64,000 nt of DNA, from assembly GCF_042657365.1 (NCBI RefSeq), contig NZ_JBHSKT010000004.1:124001-188000 (forward strand), given 5' to 3'. Below, one piece after another: positions 55,975 through 64,000 of this stretch. Origin of the DNA: Adhaeribacter_A terreus. Lineage in GTDB: Bacteria; Bacteroidota; Bacteroidia; Cytophagales; Hymenobacteraceae. The position numbers were made by a program, and so were the translations under genes. Below the pieces are notes generated by a model. It was not told where the DNA came from. It searched no databases and saw only the letters and a list, made by a program, of their open reading frames with translations. Every line of letters begins with the position of its first letter. The first letter of the stretch is position 1.

Positions 55975-58476
55975 TTATCTGATCTGCTGTCCGATCATGA
56001 AGTGGAAACGCCCGCCAGACGGACTGCCGGCACTACCCGGCGTAGCAGGATAGCTGTCCAGACCATAACCATAATCGAAACCGAGTAACCCAAAGGCAGC
56101 CATAAATATACGGGCACCTACCCCCACCGAACGGTATAACTTGTATGGGTTATAATCGCGGTAGTTGGCAAAGTTATTACCGGCTTCAGCAAATCCTAAA
56201 ACAAACACCGTCGCGCTTGGGTTCAGGGTAATCGGGTAACGAAGTTCCATCACAAATTTATCGAAGGCAACTCCACCGGCCTGCGCTGGCGTAACGGTAG
56301 CATCTTCGTAACCGCGTAAGCCCACGTATTCTGTACCAACAAGCAGCGTTCCTACGCCCATGCCGTTACCACCAAGCTTAAATCTTTCGAACGGACCAAT
56401 GCCGATTTTATTATTATAACTACCCAGGAAACCGAAATGCGCTCTTGTGTTTAATACCAAATTCCCTGCCAGATTCGTGAACCATGAAGCATCGAACATC
56501 CACTTGTGAAACTCGATCCATTCGAATTCACTTTTGCGGTTTTCGTTGAATAAAGAATATGGCGGCGTTAAGTTCACGCTTAAGCTTATGGAAGAACCGC
56601 GTTTGGTATAGATCGGGCTATCAAAACTGTTCCGCGACAAGGTATTGGTCAGGGAAATACTGTTGGAAGTACCATTATCGAAATTTTCCATAATAGCATA
56701 ATTATTCAGCTTATACTGATAATACGCCAGGGAATGCGAAAGCACGAAGAAGTCATCCGGCCAGGTTAAACGACGACCCAAACCAATAGAAAGACCATTG
56801 ATCTTGATCAGCGGATCGTTTGCTGTTTTGGTAGCTACCGCATAGCTCAACAAACGGGAAACCGTATGGCTTAAGCTTACTGAAAGAGAATTTGGCTTGC
56901 GGCCACCTAACCAAGGCTCGGTAAAAGAAAGCGAATACGACTGATAACGGTAACCATTGGCCTGCACATTCAGAGATACGCGTTGCCCATCACCGGCCGG
57001 AACCGGAGTCCAGTGCTTAAATTTACCAGCTTTGCGGAGCGAGAAGTTATTGAATACGAAACCAGCCGTACCCACAAAGCCCTGCAAACCGCCCCAGCCA
57101 CCAGATAAGGTAAACTGATCGCTTGGTTTTTCTACTACCGTATATTTAATATCTACCGTTCCGTCCTGCGGATTCGGAATCGGGTTCATGCCAATTTGCT
57201 CCGGATCGAAATAACCCAGGTTGGCAATTTCGTTACGCGAACGGATCAAATCTGCCCGGCTGAATTTCTGGCCTGGAACTGTACGCAATTCACGCAGTAC
57301 CACGTGGTCGCTGGTTTTCGTATTTCCGGCTACGGTTACATCTTTAATTCTAGCCTGCGCACCTTCCGAAATACGCATTTCAATATCAATGGAATCGTTT
57401 TCAACCAATACTTCTACCGGATCGATACCGAAGAACAGGTAACCATCGTCCATGTAAAGCGAAGTGATATCCAAACCGGTCGGGTTGTAGCTCAGGCGTT
57501 TGTCCAGAGTTTCTTTGCTGTAAACGCTACCCTTTTTAATGCCTAAAATGCCTGCCAGGTATTTATCGTCGTACAGATAATTGCCGTTCCAGGTTATATT
57601 CCGGAAGTAATACTTACGGCCTTCATCTACGGTTAAATAAACATGAATACGGTCTTCAGACACTTTTACCACACTATCCGATACGACTTGCGCATCGCGG
57701 TAACCCTGGCTGTTGTAATATTCTACAATAGCGCGTTTATCATCTTCAAAGCCGGTTTTCAGGAATTTAGAACTGGTAAAGACTTTCCAGAACTTACGTT
57801 CCTTGGTGTTTTTCATTTGCTTCTGCAACTTGCCCTCGGCAATGGCATCGTTTCCTGAAAACGTAATTTCTTCTATCTTAACTTTTTCTTTTTTATCGAT
57901 ATCGATGTTCAGTACCACGCTGTTCGGCAAAAGGGAATCGGTTTGCTGCGTGATATTGACCTTGGCATTCATATATCCTTTCTCCAGGAAATATTTCCGC
58001 ACAATATTTTTGGTATTGCTGATCACGGCATCGGTTACTACTTTACCACGGATCAGGTTTATCTTTTCGCGAAGTTCATCGGCGTGGCCTTTTTTAACGC
58101 CTTTGAACGTGAATTTAGAAAGGCGCGGACGTTCGGTCAGGTAAAAATCGAGGAAAATATAACGCCCTTCTACTTTCGTAGCCGAAACTTCTATATTACC
58201 TAAAATGCCCTGCGCCCAAAGTTTATTGATCGCTTTGCTGATATCTTCGCCGGGAACCTGGATCTGATCGCCTACTTTTAAACCGGTAATGGCAATAAGC
58301 GTGGCCGGATCCAGGAATTTAGTACCGCTTACCGTAATACCACCAATCTCGTATTTCTGCGGATTGGTGTAATCAAGAACAAGGTCTTGTCCTCCCTGCA
58401 TCCGGATCTGGCCAAATGCCTGCCCGCAAAAAAACAGTAGGAAAAATACCCCAAAAAGTCTGTTAACTATTTTCAT
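55975..58476 (-). CDS. bamA: Outer membrane protein assembly factor BamA
   Basis: 833 residues. A signal peptide (to about residue 22, GQAFGQ) and five POTRA domains to about residue 440 (for example GGITVSGTKFLDPATLIAIT, KFTFKGVKKGHADELREKIN, VKIEEITFSGNDAIAEGKLQ and ARIKDVTVAGNTKTSDHVVL). The 16-strand barrel ends GGRFHFMIGQQIR. VGVGARIFMAAFGLLGFDYGYG is the conserved region before the last strands. It inserts barrel proteins into the outer membrane. Its ATG overlaps the uppS stop by 4 bases, so they are coupled. Confidence 0.95.
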   Translation of the reverse strand: MKIVNRLFGVFFLLFFCGQAFGQIRMQGGQDLVLDYTNPQKYEIGGITVSGTKFLDPATLIAITGLKVGDQIQVPGEDISKAINKLWAQGILGNIEVSATKVEGRYIFLDFYLTERPRLSKFTFKGVKKGHADELREKINLIRGKVVTDAVISNTKNIVRKYFLEKGYMNAKVNITQQTDSLLPNSVVLNIDIDKKEKVKIEEITFSGNDAIAEGKLQKQMKNTKERKFWKVFTSSKFLKTGFEDDKRAIVEYYNSQGYRDAQVVSDSVVKVSEDRIHVYLTVDEGRKYYFRNITWNGNYLYDDKYLAGILGIKKGSVYSKETLDKRLSYNPTGLDITSLYMDDGYLFFGIDPVEVLVENDSIDIEMRISEGAQARIKDVTVAGNTKTSDHVVLRELRTVPGQKFSRADLIRSRNEIANLGYFDPEQIGMNPIPNPQDGTVDIKYTVVEKPSDQFTLSGGWGGLQGFVGTAGFVFNNFSLRKAGKFKHWTPVPAGDGQRVSLNVQANGYRYQSYSLSFTEPWLGGRKPNSLSVSLSHTVSRLLSYAVATKTANDPLIKINGLSIGLGRRLTWPDDFFVLSHSLAYYQYKLNNYAIMENFDNGTSNSISLTNTLSRNSFDSPIYTKRGSSISLSVNLTPPYSLFNENRKSEFEWIEFHKWMFDASWFTNLAGNLVLNTRAHFGFLGSYNNKIGIGPFERFKLGGNGMGVGTLLVGTEYVGLRGYEDATVTPAQAGGVAFDKFVMELRYPITLNPSATVFVLGFAEAGNNFANYRDYNPYKLYRSVGVGARIFMAAFGLLGFDYGYGLDSYPATPGSAGSPSGGRFHFMIGQQIR

Positions 58477-59216
58477 TTTGTAAGTTGTTCACTCGTTTTG
58501 CCAAAGCGCCGTTCGCGGGCCTGGTATGCAATAAGCGCTTCGTGCAAATGCTCTTTCCGGAAATCCGGCCAAAGTAAATCGGTAATATATAATTCGGTGT
58601 AAGCCATCTGCCAGAGCAGAAAATTACTGATGCGTTGTTCGCCGCTGGTTCTGATCAATAATTCCGGATCGGGCATGCCGGCAGTTGCCAAGTAAGAACC
58701 AAACTTATTTTCGTTCACATCTTCCGGCTGCAACTTCCCGGCCTGAATTTCCATGCCGATCTTTTTTACTGCCTGCGCAATATCCCAGCGGCCGCTGTAA
58801 CTCAAAGCCAATACCAGGGTCATACCCGTATTCTGGCTTGTGGCATCCATGGCTTCCCGGAGTTCCCGCTGGCAGCTGCCAGGCAGGCTTTCAGTTTGAC
58901 CAATAGTTTGTAAACGAATATTGTTTTTCTTTAAAGTAGCGGTTTCTTTTCCGATAGTAGATACCAGCAATTGCATCAGTGCATTTACTTCAAATTGCGG
59001 ACGGTTCCAGTTTTCGGTAGAAAATGCGTATAAAGTTAGATATTCGATTCCCAGTTCGGCGGCTCCTTCTACGGTTTCGCGCACGGCCGTAATGGCACTC
59101 TGGTGGCCGAAAATACGCATACCGCCGCGCTGTTTAGCCCAACGGCCGTTTCCGTCCATGATAACGGCAACGTGTTTAGGTAAATTGTGTTGTTCTATTT
59201 TATCCCGAAGACTCAT
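58473..59216 (-). CDS. uppS: Undecaprenyl diphosphate synthase (isoprenyl transferase)
   Basis: 247 residues from ATG (complement of 59214-59216); a TTG seven codons upstream is possible. It makes C55-PP, the carrier for peptidoglycan and O-antigen synthesis. Landmarks are HVAVIMDGNGRWAKQRG with catalytic Asp21, YLTLYAFSTENWNRP, and DLLIRTSGEQRISNFLLWQ near the C terminus (here PELLIRTSGEQRISNFLLWQ). Normal length. It lies between a porG-like gene and bamA, as in Porphyromonas. Confidence 0.96.
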   Translation of the reverse strand: MSLRDKIEQHNLPKHVAVIMDGNGRWAKQRGGMRIFGHQSAITAVRETVEGAAELGIEYLTLYAFSTENWNRPQFEVNALMQLLVSTIGKETATLKKNNIRLQTIGQTESLPGSCQRELREAMDATSQNTGMTLVLALSYSGRWDIAQAVKKIGMEIQAGKLQPEDVNENKFGSYLATAGMPDPELLIRTSGEQRISNFLLWQMAYTELYITDLLWPDFRKEHLHEALIAYQARERRFGKTSEQLTK

Positions 59217-59243
59217 CCAAACAGTATTTCCCCGCAAGTTAGG

Positions 59244-59270
59244 AAAACGGTAGCAATTTCTTACAAAAAA
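59244..59270 (+). repeat. 27-bp dispersed element, copy 39
   Basis: Core CGGTAGCA; the T-block reads ATTT. It fills the 37-base gap between the porG-like gene and uppS, one of the few copies inside an operon. Confidence 0.65.
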
Positions 59271-59273
59271 CTG

Positions 59274-60038
59274 CTATTCAAGCGGGCTTGGTTTGGATCT
59301 GTACACTTTCGGGCATGGAATTTTGTAGAAAGTGTAGGATATACTGATGCCGTTGTAAAAGTACCAGTCGTTATCGTGTGGGTTGGCAAGCGGCAGCGGA
59401 GTAGCATCGCCGAGGTTATCGAGCAGGTCAGTAAAGATGAGGCGCGCGCCTATTTCCAGGCCTAAGTTCCAGTGGTGAGAAAGCGCATATTTAATACCTA
59501 CCCCGGTTGGTACAGCAATAGAAAGCATGGCATTATTTCCTTCAACCAGATTAGCAACGGAGCCTTCAGCAATGCTAGCCTGTACCGAAGATTCAGTATT
59601 GGTTGAAGCATAAAACCCGGCAACATTCAGGAAATAATACGGTGTCCAGCGTTTACGCCGGCGAAGGTCATAAAAATCGAGAAAATTATATTCTAAACCT
59701 GCAGCCACTTCCAGCACGGTACCGCGCATACGGGCCTGGCGGAATTGGTTCAGGGGTAATTCAAAGTAATTATCAGTTCCGCCAATACCACCAAGCAAGG
59801 CACTCGCTCTTAATGTTACCGGTGCCGAAATATCGCGGCGGTAAAAAACCGTAACGGCTGGCTGGTTATTCCCGAACCGGTACTTAGGGGCAATTTCGCC
59901 CTTGTAATTAATGCCGCCTAAACCAATACCAAGCTCGCTGGTAATCTGATTTTTTTGAGCAAATGCCGGAACTACAAAAAAAACACTCCCTACTTGTAAA
60001 CAAATAAGGAGTGCTATTCTAAAAATCTTTGATCTCAT
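59274..60038 (-). CDS. porG: PorG-like outer membrane barrel protein 1 (DUF6089)
   Basis: 254 residues. A signal peptide (to FAQ, about residue 28) is followed by TSELGIGLGGINYKGEIAPK, FYRRDISAPVTLRAS, and paired strands ending DWYFYNGISISYTFYKIPCP. DUF6089 proteins include PorG of Porphyromonas gingivalis, the barrel that ties the PorK/PorN ring of the type IX system to the outer membrane, and there too the gene is next to uppS, bamA and skp genes. Assignment as true PorG is from this synteny and domain type. Confidence 0.82.
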   Translation of the reverse strand: MRSKIFRIALLICLQVGSVFFVVPAFAQKNQITSELGIGLGGINYKGEIAPKYRFGNNQPAVTVFYRRDISAPVTLRASALLGGIGGTDNYFELPLNQFRQARMRGTVLEVAAGLEYNFLDFYDLRRRKRWTPYYFLNVAGFYASTNTESSVQASIAEGSVANLVEGNNAMLSIAVPTGVGIKYALSHHWNLGLEIGARLIFTDLLDNLGDATPLPLANPHDNDWYFYNGISISYTFYKIPCPKVYRSKPSPLE

Positions 60039-60068
60039 GCAGTAGTAAACGAACCTGAAGGCCCGTTA

Positions 60069-60965
60069 TTATCTGAACTTCGGACTTCTTACGTTTGTAG
60101 GCAGAATGTAAGTCAGGTTGAAGCCTGTTACAATATACCAGTCTTTATCGGTTTTATCGCCACGCTGGAAACCAGGTGCATGCACAGATCTGTCGAAGCT
60201 GCGGTTTGCCATTTCAACAGCTTTAGGGCTTGGCAGGTCAGCATCAGATAATACGTAGTTTGTGCTTACATCATCCAGGTAATCGGTGAAGGTTTTTCTC
60301 CAGCCAATTTCAAAACCAAGATCCCAGTTTCTGTCCAGTTTATAACGAACACCGGCACCGAATGGAATAGCGATCTGTACTTTAGAATACTGATCCGGAT
60401 AGTTCTTACCGTCACGGTCTGTTGCTAACTGGCCTTCTGTACCCAGTGGTTGCAGGGCTACAAAGTTACCGCTTGCATCCTCCGCTTTAGGGTTGTGCGC
60501 AAAAACCGCTACCCCTGCAAATGCATATGGAGACCAGTCTGGGCGTTTCAGGTAAGTACCACGGTTTTCGAACAGATCGACAGTACCAACCACGCTCAAC
60601 TCCTTGATATCGTTGCGAAAGCGCAGGTTACGAACAAAACGCGGATAGTTTTCCGCTTCATTCTGAGAAGCACTTTTAGCATCGTCGCCGGTAATACGGC
60701 CCCAGGCCAAAGCAGCTCTTACGGAAATCCGGGGAGTAAAGCGGCGCATATAAGATACCCCGATATTTGGCCGGGTTGATTTGAAACGCAAGCTGGTGAA
60801 GTCAGCCTCCGGCACAATATCTCCGAAATAATTCATAGCGTTCAGGTGAACACCTACTGAACTATACGTTTTTTTCCGGGTGAACCGTTGTGCATCAGCA
60901 TCTGTAGAAGCCACCAGTGAAAAAAACAGCACTCCTAGAACTGCGATGGAGCAAAAGTTTTTCAT
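60069..60965 (-). CDS. PorG-like outer membrane barrel protein 2 (DUF6089)
   Basis: 298 residues. Signal peptide to about residue 25 (STDADAQ). It shares the DUF6089 pattern with the next gene: SSVGVHLNAMNYFGDIVPE, VSYMRRFTPRISVRAALAWGR, GAGVRYKLDRNWDLGFEIGW against GVGIKYALSHHWNLGLEIGA, and DWYIVTGFNLTYILP against DWYFYNGISISYTFY. It is 44 residues longer with a middle insertion. A tandem duplication is likely; which copy does the type IX job is unknown. Confidence 0.8.
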   Translation of the reverse strand: MKNFCSIAVLGVLFFSLVASTDADAQRFTRKKTYSSVGVHLNAMNYFGDIVPEADFTSLRFKSTRPNIGVSYMRRFTPRISVRAALAWGRITGDDAKSASQNEAENYPRFVRNLRFRNDIKELSVVGTVDLFENRGTYLKRPDWSPYAFAGVAVFAHNPKAEDASGNFVALQPLGTEGQLATDRDGKNYPDQYSKVQIAIPFGAGVRYKLDRNWDLGFEIGWRKTFTDYLDDVSTNYVLSDADLPSPKAVEMANRSFDRSVHAPGFQRGDKTDKDWYIVTGFNLTYILPTNVRSPKFR

Positions 60966-61099
60966 AGTTTTTAAAAGTTATATAATAATAAATCCCGATA
61001 TAGCTATCCTAAATTAAGAGACCTTCAAAAGTAAGACTTTAGTCCGAAATATTCGCAAGAATTTTCAAATCTTTTCGCAAATTTTTCTTTAACGTAATC

Positions 61100-61978
61100 T
61101 TACTCGTTTCGTTTGTCTAAGCCCCAGTTTAATTTGCTGCGAAGCGTCGATAAAAAATTTACCTGGTTGATCTTTACCAGCCGGGCGTTAAAATTCTCAC
61201 GGCGCACGGCAAGCTGCACACCGGTTTCCACAATTTTAGAACGCGAATCCAGCGAAACCAGGAAATTATTGCTACGACCTTCCACCTCAAACGAAATGAC
61301 ACTCTTATCTGACACCACCAACGGGCGCACATTCAGGTTATGAGGGCATACGGGCGATATCACAAAATTGTTTGTCTGTGGCAGCACTACCGGGCCACCG
61401 CAGCTTAGCGAGTAGCCAGTAGAACCTGTAGGTGTGGCAACCACCAGCCCGTCGGCCCAATACGAGTTCAGATATTCGCCGTCTATGTACGTATGCACCA
61501 CAATCATAGAAGAAGTATCGGTTTTAACAATTGTAAACTCATTCAGCCCGAAATTCACGCCGTCAAAAATTTCCTGATCGGAATCAGCACGGATCAAAGA
61601 ACGTTCGTCTATTACAAAATGACCTTTATACAAAGCATCCAGCGCCAGCGGAATCTGGTCGGAAGCTACCGTAGCCAGGAAACCCAACCGACCGGTATTG
61701 ATCCCTAAGATCGGTATTTGCTTTGCTCCCACGTACGTTACGGTATCCAGAAGTGTACCATCACCGCCAATACTAAAGACGAAATTTACACCTTTTAAAT
61801 CATCTCCCCTACTAAAAGTGCCGACATTTTCGGGTAGGGTCAGGCGATTTTCTAAGTAAGTTTTAAAATATTCTACAATGGTTATTTCGGCATGGCGCGA
61901 AACCAGATCATCGAAAAGCCCCTGCATGAACGGGATTATTTCGTCTTTAAAGGGCTTACCAAGTATTGCTATCTTCAT
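61100..61978 (-). CDS. nadK: NAD kinase
   Basis: 292 residues. It phosphorylates NAD to NADP. The GGDG motif with catalytic Asp73 is in SIGGDGTLLDTV, the NE/D motif is FGLNEFTIVKTD, and the glycine-rich TPTGSTGYSLSCGGPVV is the substrate loop. The stop overlaps no gene. The upstream barrel gene ends 4 bases before its ATG, so it is translated from the same message. The 135 bases downstream to the porG-like gene hold no terminator that I can see. Confidence 0.96.
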   Translation of the reverse strand: MKIAILGKPFKDEIIPFMQGLFDDLVSRHAEITIVEYFKTYLENRLTLPENVGTFSRGDDLKGVNFVFSIGGDGTLLDTVTYVGAKQIPILGINTGRLGFLATVASDQIPLALDALYKGHFVIDERSLIRADSDQEIFDGVNFGLNEFTIVKTDTSSMIVVHTYIDGEYLNSYWADGLVVATPTGSTGYSLSCGGPVVLPQTNNFVISPVCPHNLNVRPLVVSDKSVISFEVEGRSNNFLVSLDSRSKIVETGVQLAVRRENFNARLVKINQVNFLSTLRSKLNWGLDKRNE

Positions 61979-61981
61979 TTT

Positions 61982-63409
61982 TTAAAACGGAAAAGCCGAA
62001 TGTATAAACAACCCACGGTCGCCTTCACGGTTTATGGAATACTCCAGCGTTAGTACGCGATCGTAATACGTTACAATATGCAAACCGAAACCAGCAGCCA
62101 TATTTAAGCGGTTTGTAAGATAATTGGTTTGCTCATAGCGATTCTCCAAAACGTAACCGGCGTCGGCAAACAAATTGAGGTACAAGGTAACAGGAATACG
62201 GTTGAATTGGGGATTTTTTATGAATTTAAGTTCGATCTGGTTCAGATCTAACAACTCGCGCGAAAGTCCGTTTTTGAAAACGCCGTAATGCTGCCCCCCT
62301 ATTACGTAAAGCTCATAGCCCCGGATGTAACTTTTATAACCCAACGCCACATTATCGTAATACGCTAAATTCTGAGCCAGCCGGCTTTGCGCTTCCAGCG
62401 AATAACTGTAGTAGAATTTCTTTTTCAACGGCACATAATCGGAGAATTTTACCTGAGCGGTGGTATTGTGCTGGTTTCCGTTTACGGCAACTTGCTGGCT
62501 TAAACTTAACTGCAGGTAATGGCCGGAAAGTGGATAAGAAAAAGTGTTCCGAAAATTGAGCGTGCGGGTTAATTCAAATTCCAGGTATTTGCGGTTTTGC
62601 TGCTGGCTGAAGAATTCAGGATTTAAAATTAAGACCGAATCGGAAATTTGTTCCTGATGGTAGGATGTGGTGAAGGTGGTGCGTTTCTGGACGTTTTCGC
62701 GCCAGATTATGGAGCCGGAAGCATAGCGTTTTTGAATGGGAAATCTATCTTCCTGGCGCAGCGTGAGCAGTTCGTTTTCAATAGTATTATAATCTACGGA
62801 ATGGCTTTGGTAAATGGAACCGCCCACGCTGAAACCTAGGTTGCGCTTTTTATTGAAGTACGGAACGGTGTAAAAAAGCTCGTATTTGCGGTTGAAACCG
62901 TGCTGAAAGTTGGCTTTCAGTTCTTCGTTGCGGCCCCGGAAATTATACTGCACCAGATGTAACCCGTAATCAATTCTATTAAAATCTTTCTTTTCCCACC
63001 AGGAGTTGAAGTTGCGATCGGCTAAAGAAAAAATGGGTACCGGAAATAAATACCAGCGTTCCTGCATTTCGAAAATGATGGTTAACCTTCCGTTCTGGCA
63101 AACGGTTTCGTAGCGCACCCACAAAAAAAGCTGCAGATTGAAAAGTCTTAAACGGTTTTGCTCCAAACGTTTTTCCAGGCCTTTTTCAGAAACTATTTCG
63201 CCTTCTTTGAAATCGAGTTCGGCGCGCAGCACGCGTTCTTTGGTTTTGCGGTTTCCTACAAAAGCAATGGCGGCAATTTCAAACTGATTGGTATCGGGAC
63301 AAAGCTCGAGTTTATTTGGCGCAGTGGGCAGACTGCCCGGCAACTTTTTAGAAACGGTATCGGGTGGGGCAAAAAAAGTAAGGAATAAAGCAAGCAGGCA
63401 GTTCAGCAC
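61982..63409 (-). CDS. BamA/TamA-superfamily outer membrane protein, one POTRA
   Basis: 475 residues from a GTG start; no ATG is available upstream before the CBS gene stop. A signal peptide (about residues 1-15, MLNCLLALFLTFFAPP) precedes one POTRA domain (about residues 40-115: FEIAAIAFVGNRKTKERVLR, then LQLFLWVRYETVCQNG). A barrel of about 16 strands follows (for example YELFYTVPYFNKKRNLGFSV) and ends with LFIHSAFPF. RGYELYVIGG matches the conserved R-G-y/f motif of strand 14-15 loop L6. It lies between CBS and nadK genes; the role (export of protein or lipid) is unknown. Confidence 0.83.
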   Translation of the reverse strand: MLNCLLALFLTFFAPPDTVSKKLPGSLPTAPNKLELCPDTNQFEIAAIAFVGNRKTKERVLRAELDFKEGEIVSEKGLEKRLEQNRLRLFNLQLFLWVRYETVCQNGRLTIIFEMQERWYLFPVPIFSLADRNFNSWWEKKDFNRIDYGLHLVQYNFRGRNEELKANFQHGFNRKYELFYTVPYFNKKRNLGFSVGGSIYQSHSVDYNTIENELLTLRQEDRFPIQKRYASGSIIWRENVQKRTTFTTSYHQEQISDSVLILNPEFFSQQQNRKYLEFELTRTLNFRNTFSYPLSGHYLQLSLSQQVAVNGNQHNTTAQVKFSDYVPLKKKFYYSYSLEAQSRLAQNLAYYDNVALGYKSYIRGYELYVIGGQHYGVFKNGLSRELLDLNQIELKFIKNPQFNRIPVTLYLNLFADAGYVLENRYEQTNYLTNRLNMAAGFGLHIVTYYDRVLTLEYSINREGDRGLFIHSAFPF

Positions 63410-63418
63410 GAAAGCAAA

Positions 63419-64000
63419 TTACATATTCAGATATTTCAGCAACAGATCGTAACGATCTTTATCGGCCTGGTTATCGGAGGTTTCCTGAAACTGCGCAATA
63501 ATGCGGTAATCGAACCTTTCAAGCGTGGCGATGATGCGGGTAAGATCCGTGGTGTTTATTTTGAGCGTGAGCTTGATCTTGTACGGGTCCATTTCATCCG
63601 GCGAAACGTAGGCGCTCAGAATTTTGGCGTCGTTGCTTTCTACGTGGCGGCTGATCTGGCTCAGAGAATAATCGCGTTCGGGCATGGAAAGTACCAGAAT
63701 TCCGCCCTGCCCCTGCAACGCCGACATTTGCCCGAAAGCGGCGATGGTATCGTTTACGGTTATAACGCCATAAAATTCCTGGTGCTCGTCTAAAACCGGT
63801 ACTACCTGAATTTTATTCTTGATAGCCACTTCCATAACCCGGTAAAAGTGCTGGTTGTACATTACGTACACGTCGTCGTAACCGAATTTTATGTTTTCGA
63901 GGCTCTGGTAATTATGGTCTTTCTCGATGATATCGTCTTCGGTAATTAAACCGAGATAATGACGATTTTTTACCACCGGCAACTGATTTACGCGAAATTC
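63419..64000 (-). CDS. CBS-domain protein (5' truncated by window edge)
   Basis: The frame is open to the right edge (codons for EFRVNQLP precede the internal Met at 63982), so the start is outside. The visible 194 residues include the end of CBS 1 (VKNRHYLGLITEDDIIE), a linker, CBS 2 (IKNKIQVVPVLDEHQEFYGVIT), and a C-terminal ACT-like segment (GGILVLSMPERDYSLSQISR to YRIIAQF). CBS-ACT proteins sense adenine nucleotides or amino acids. It is at the head of the visible envelope operon with 9 bases to the next gene. Confidence 0.82.
   Translation of the reverse strand, partial: EFRVNQLPVVKNRHYLGLITEDDIIEKDHNYQSLENIKFGYDDVYVMYNQHFYRVMEVAIKNKIQVVPVLDEHQEFYGVITVNDTIAAFGQMSALQGQGGILVLSMPERDYSLSQISRHVESNDAKILSAYVSPDEMDPYKIKLTLKINTTDLTRIIATLERFDYRIIAQFQETSDNQADKDRYDLLLKYLNM

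Overview
The window looks like chromosome of a Bacteroidota member of the Cytophagales, probably close to Hymenobacteraceae (Adhaeribacter/Pontibacter-like; the family-level placement is inference). The evidence is the gliding and type IX secretion genes (gldB, gldD, gldE, two type A sorting-domain proteins, porG-like barrels), Bacteroidota-type TonB/ExbD proteins, -7 boxes of the form TAnnTTTG, A-rich start regions without Shine-Dalgarno sequences, a 29-residue COX24/AURKAIP1-like basic protein, and base composition in the mid-40s % GC by eye. No rRNA, tRNA, CRISPR array, prophage or insertion sequence was found.

Layout. 1-2.4 kb: end of a glycosyltransferase, gldB and an outer-membrane barrel. 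2.6-5.7 kb (minus): HU, a TPR protein, the 29-residue basic protein and rng. 5.9-12 kb (plus): mutY, ssb, gldE, gldD, recG. 12-18 kb: secreted proteins of unknown role, including two pairs of paralogues (lipoprotein plus sorting-domain protein). 18-26.8 kb (minus): fatty-acid degradation, with an acyl-CoA synthetase, a MarR regulator and then fadN-fadA-fadE in the gene order known from Bacillus subtilis. 26.9-32.5 kb (plus): an arginase-fold protein lacking metal ligands, a STAS protein, a small cytochrome b5-like protein, an amino-sugar kinase and murQ (cell-wall sugar recycling). 32.7-36.9 kb (minus): three tiny lipoproteins, der, a lipoprotein and era. 37-43.7 kb: hemH, a membrane glycosyltransferase, a cysteine desulfurase and glmM. 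44-53 kb (plus): mazG, then an energy-transduction locus of exbB, two exbD, two tonB, a secreted double-TonB_C protein, a PstS-like lipoprotein and a TPR protein. 53.5-64 kb (minus): rluD-like, then an envelope block of a CBS protein, a POTRA barrel protein, nadK, two porG-like barrels, uppS, bamA and two skp/ompH genes.

The genes are mostly core functions. The striking signal is between them. About 39 copies of one short element with fixed spacing, A4-YGSTAKSV-T4-N7-A4 (27 bp), occupy many intergenic gaps, in either orientation, singly or in groups. Some are fused to terminator T-tracts, some supply a gene's stop codon, and one pair forms a perfect mirror palindrome. I do not recognise it as a described element, and it is the main candidate for something new here. 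Several other dispersed repeat families (GTAGAGAC hairpins, GGATT/AATCC hairpin arrays, CCTCCCC/GGGGAGG, GTCTGAATT, GAGATCTCTCC) and one unexplained intergenic sequence with nested stems near 42 kb add to an unusually repeat-rich intergenic landscape.
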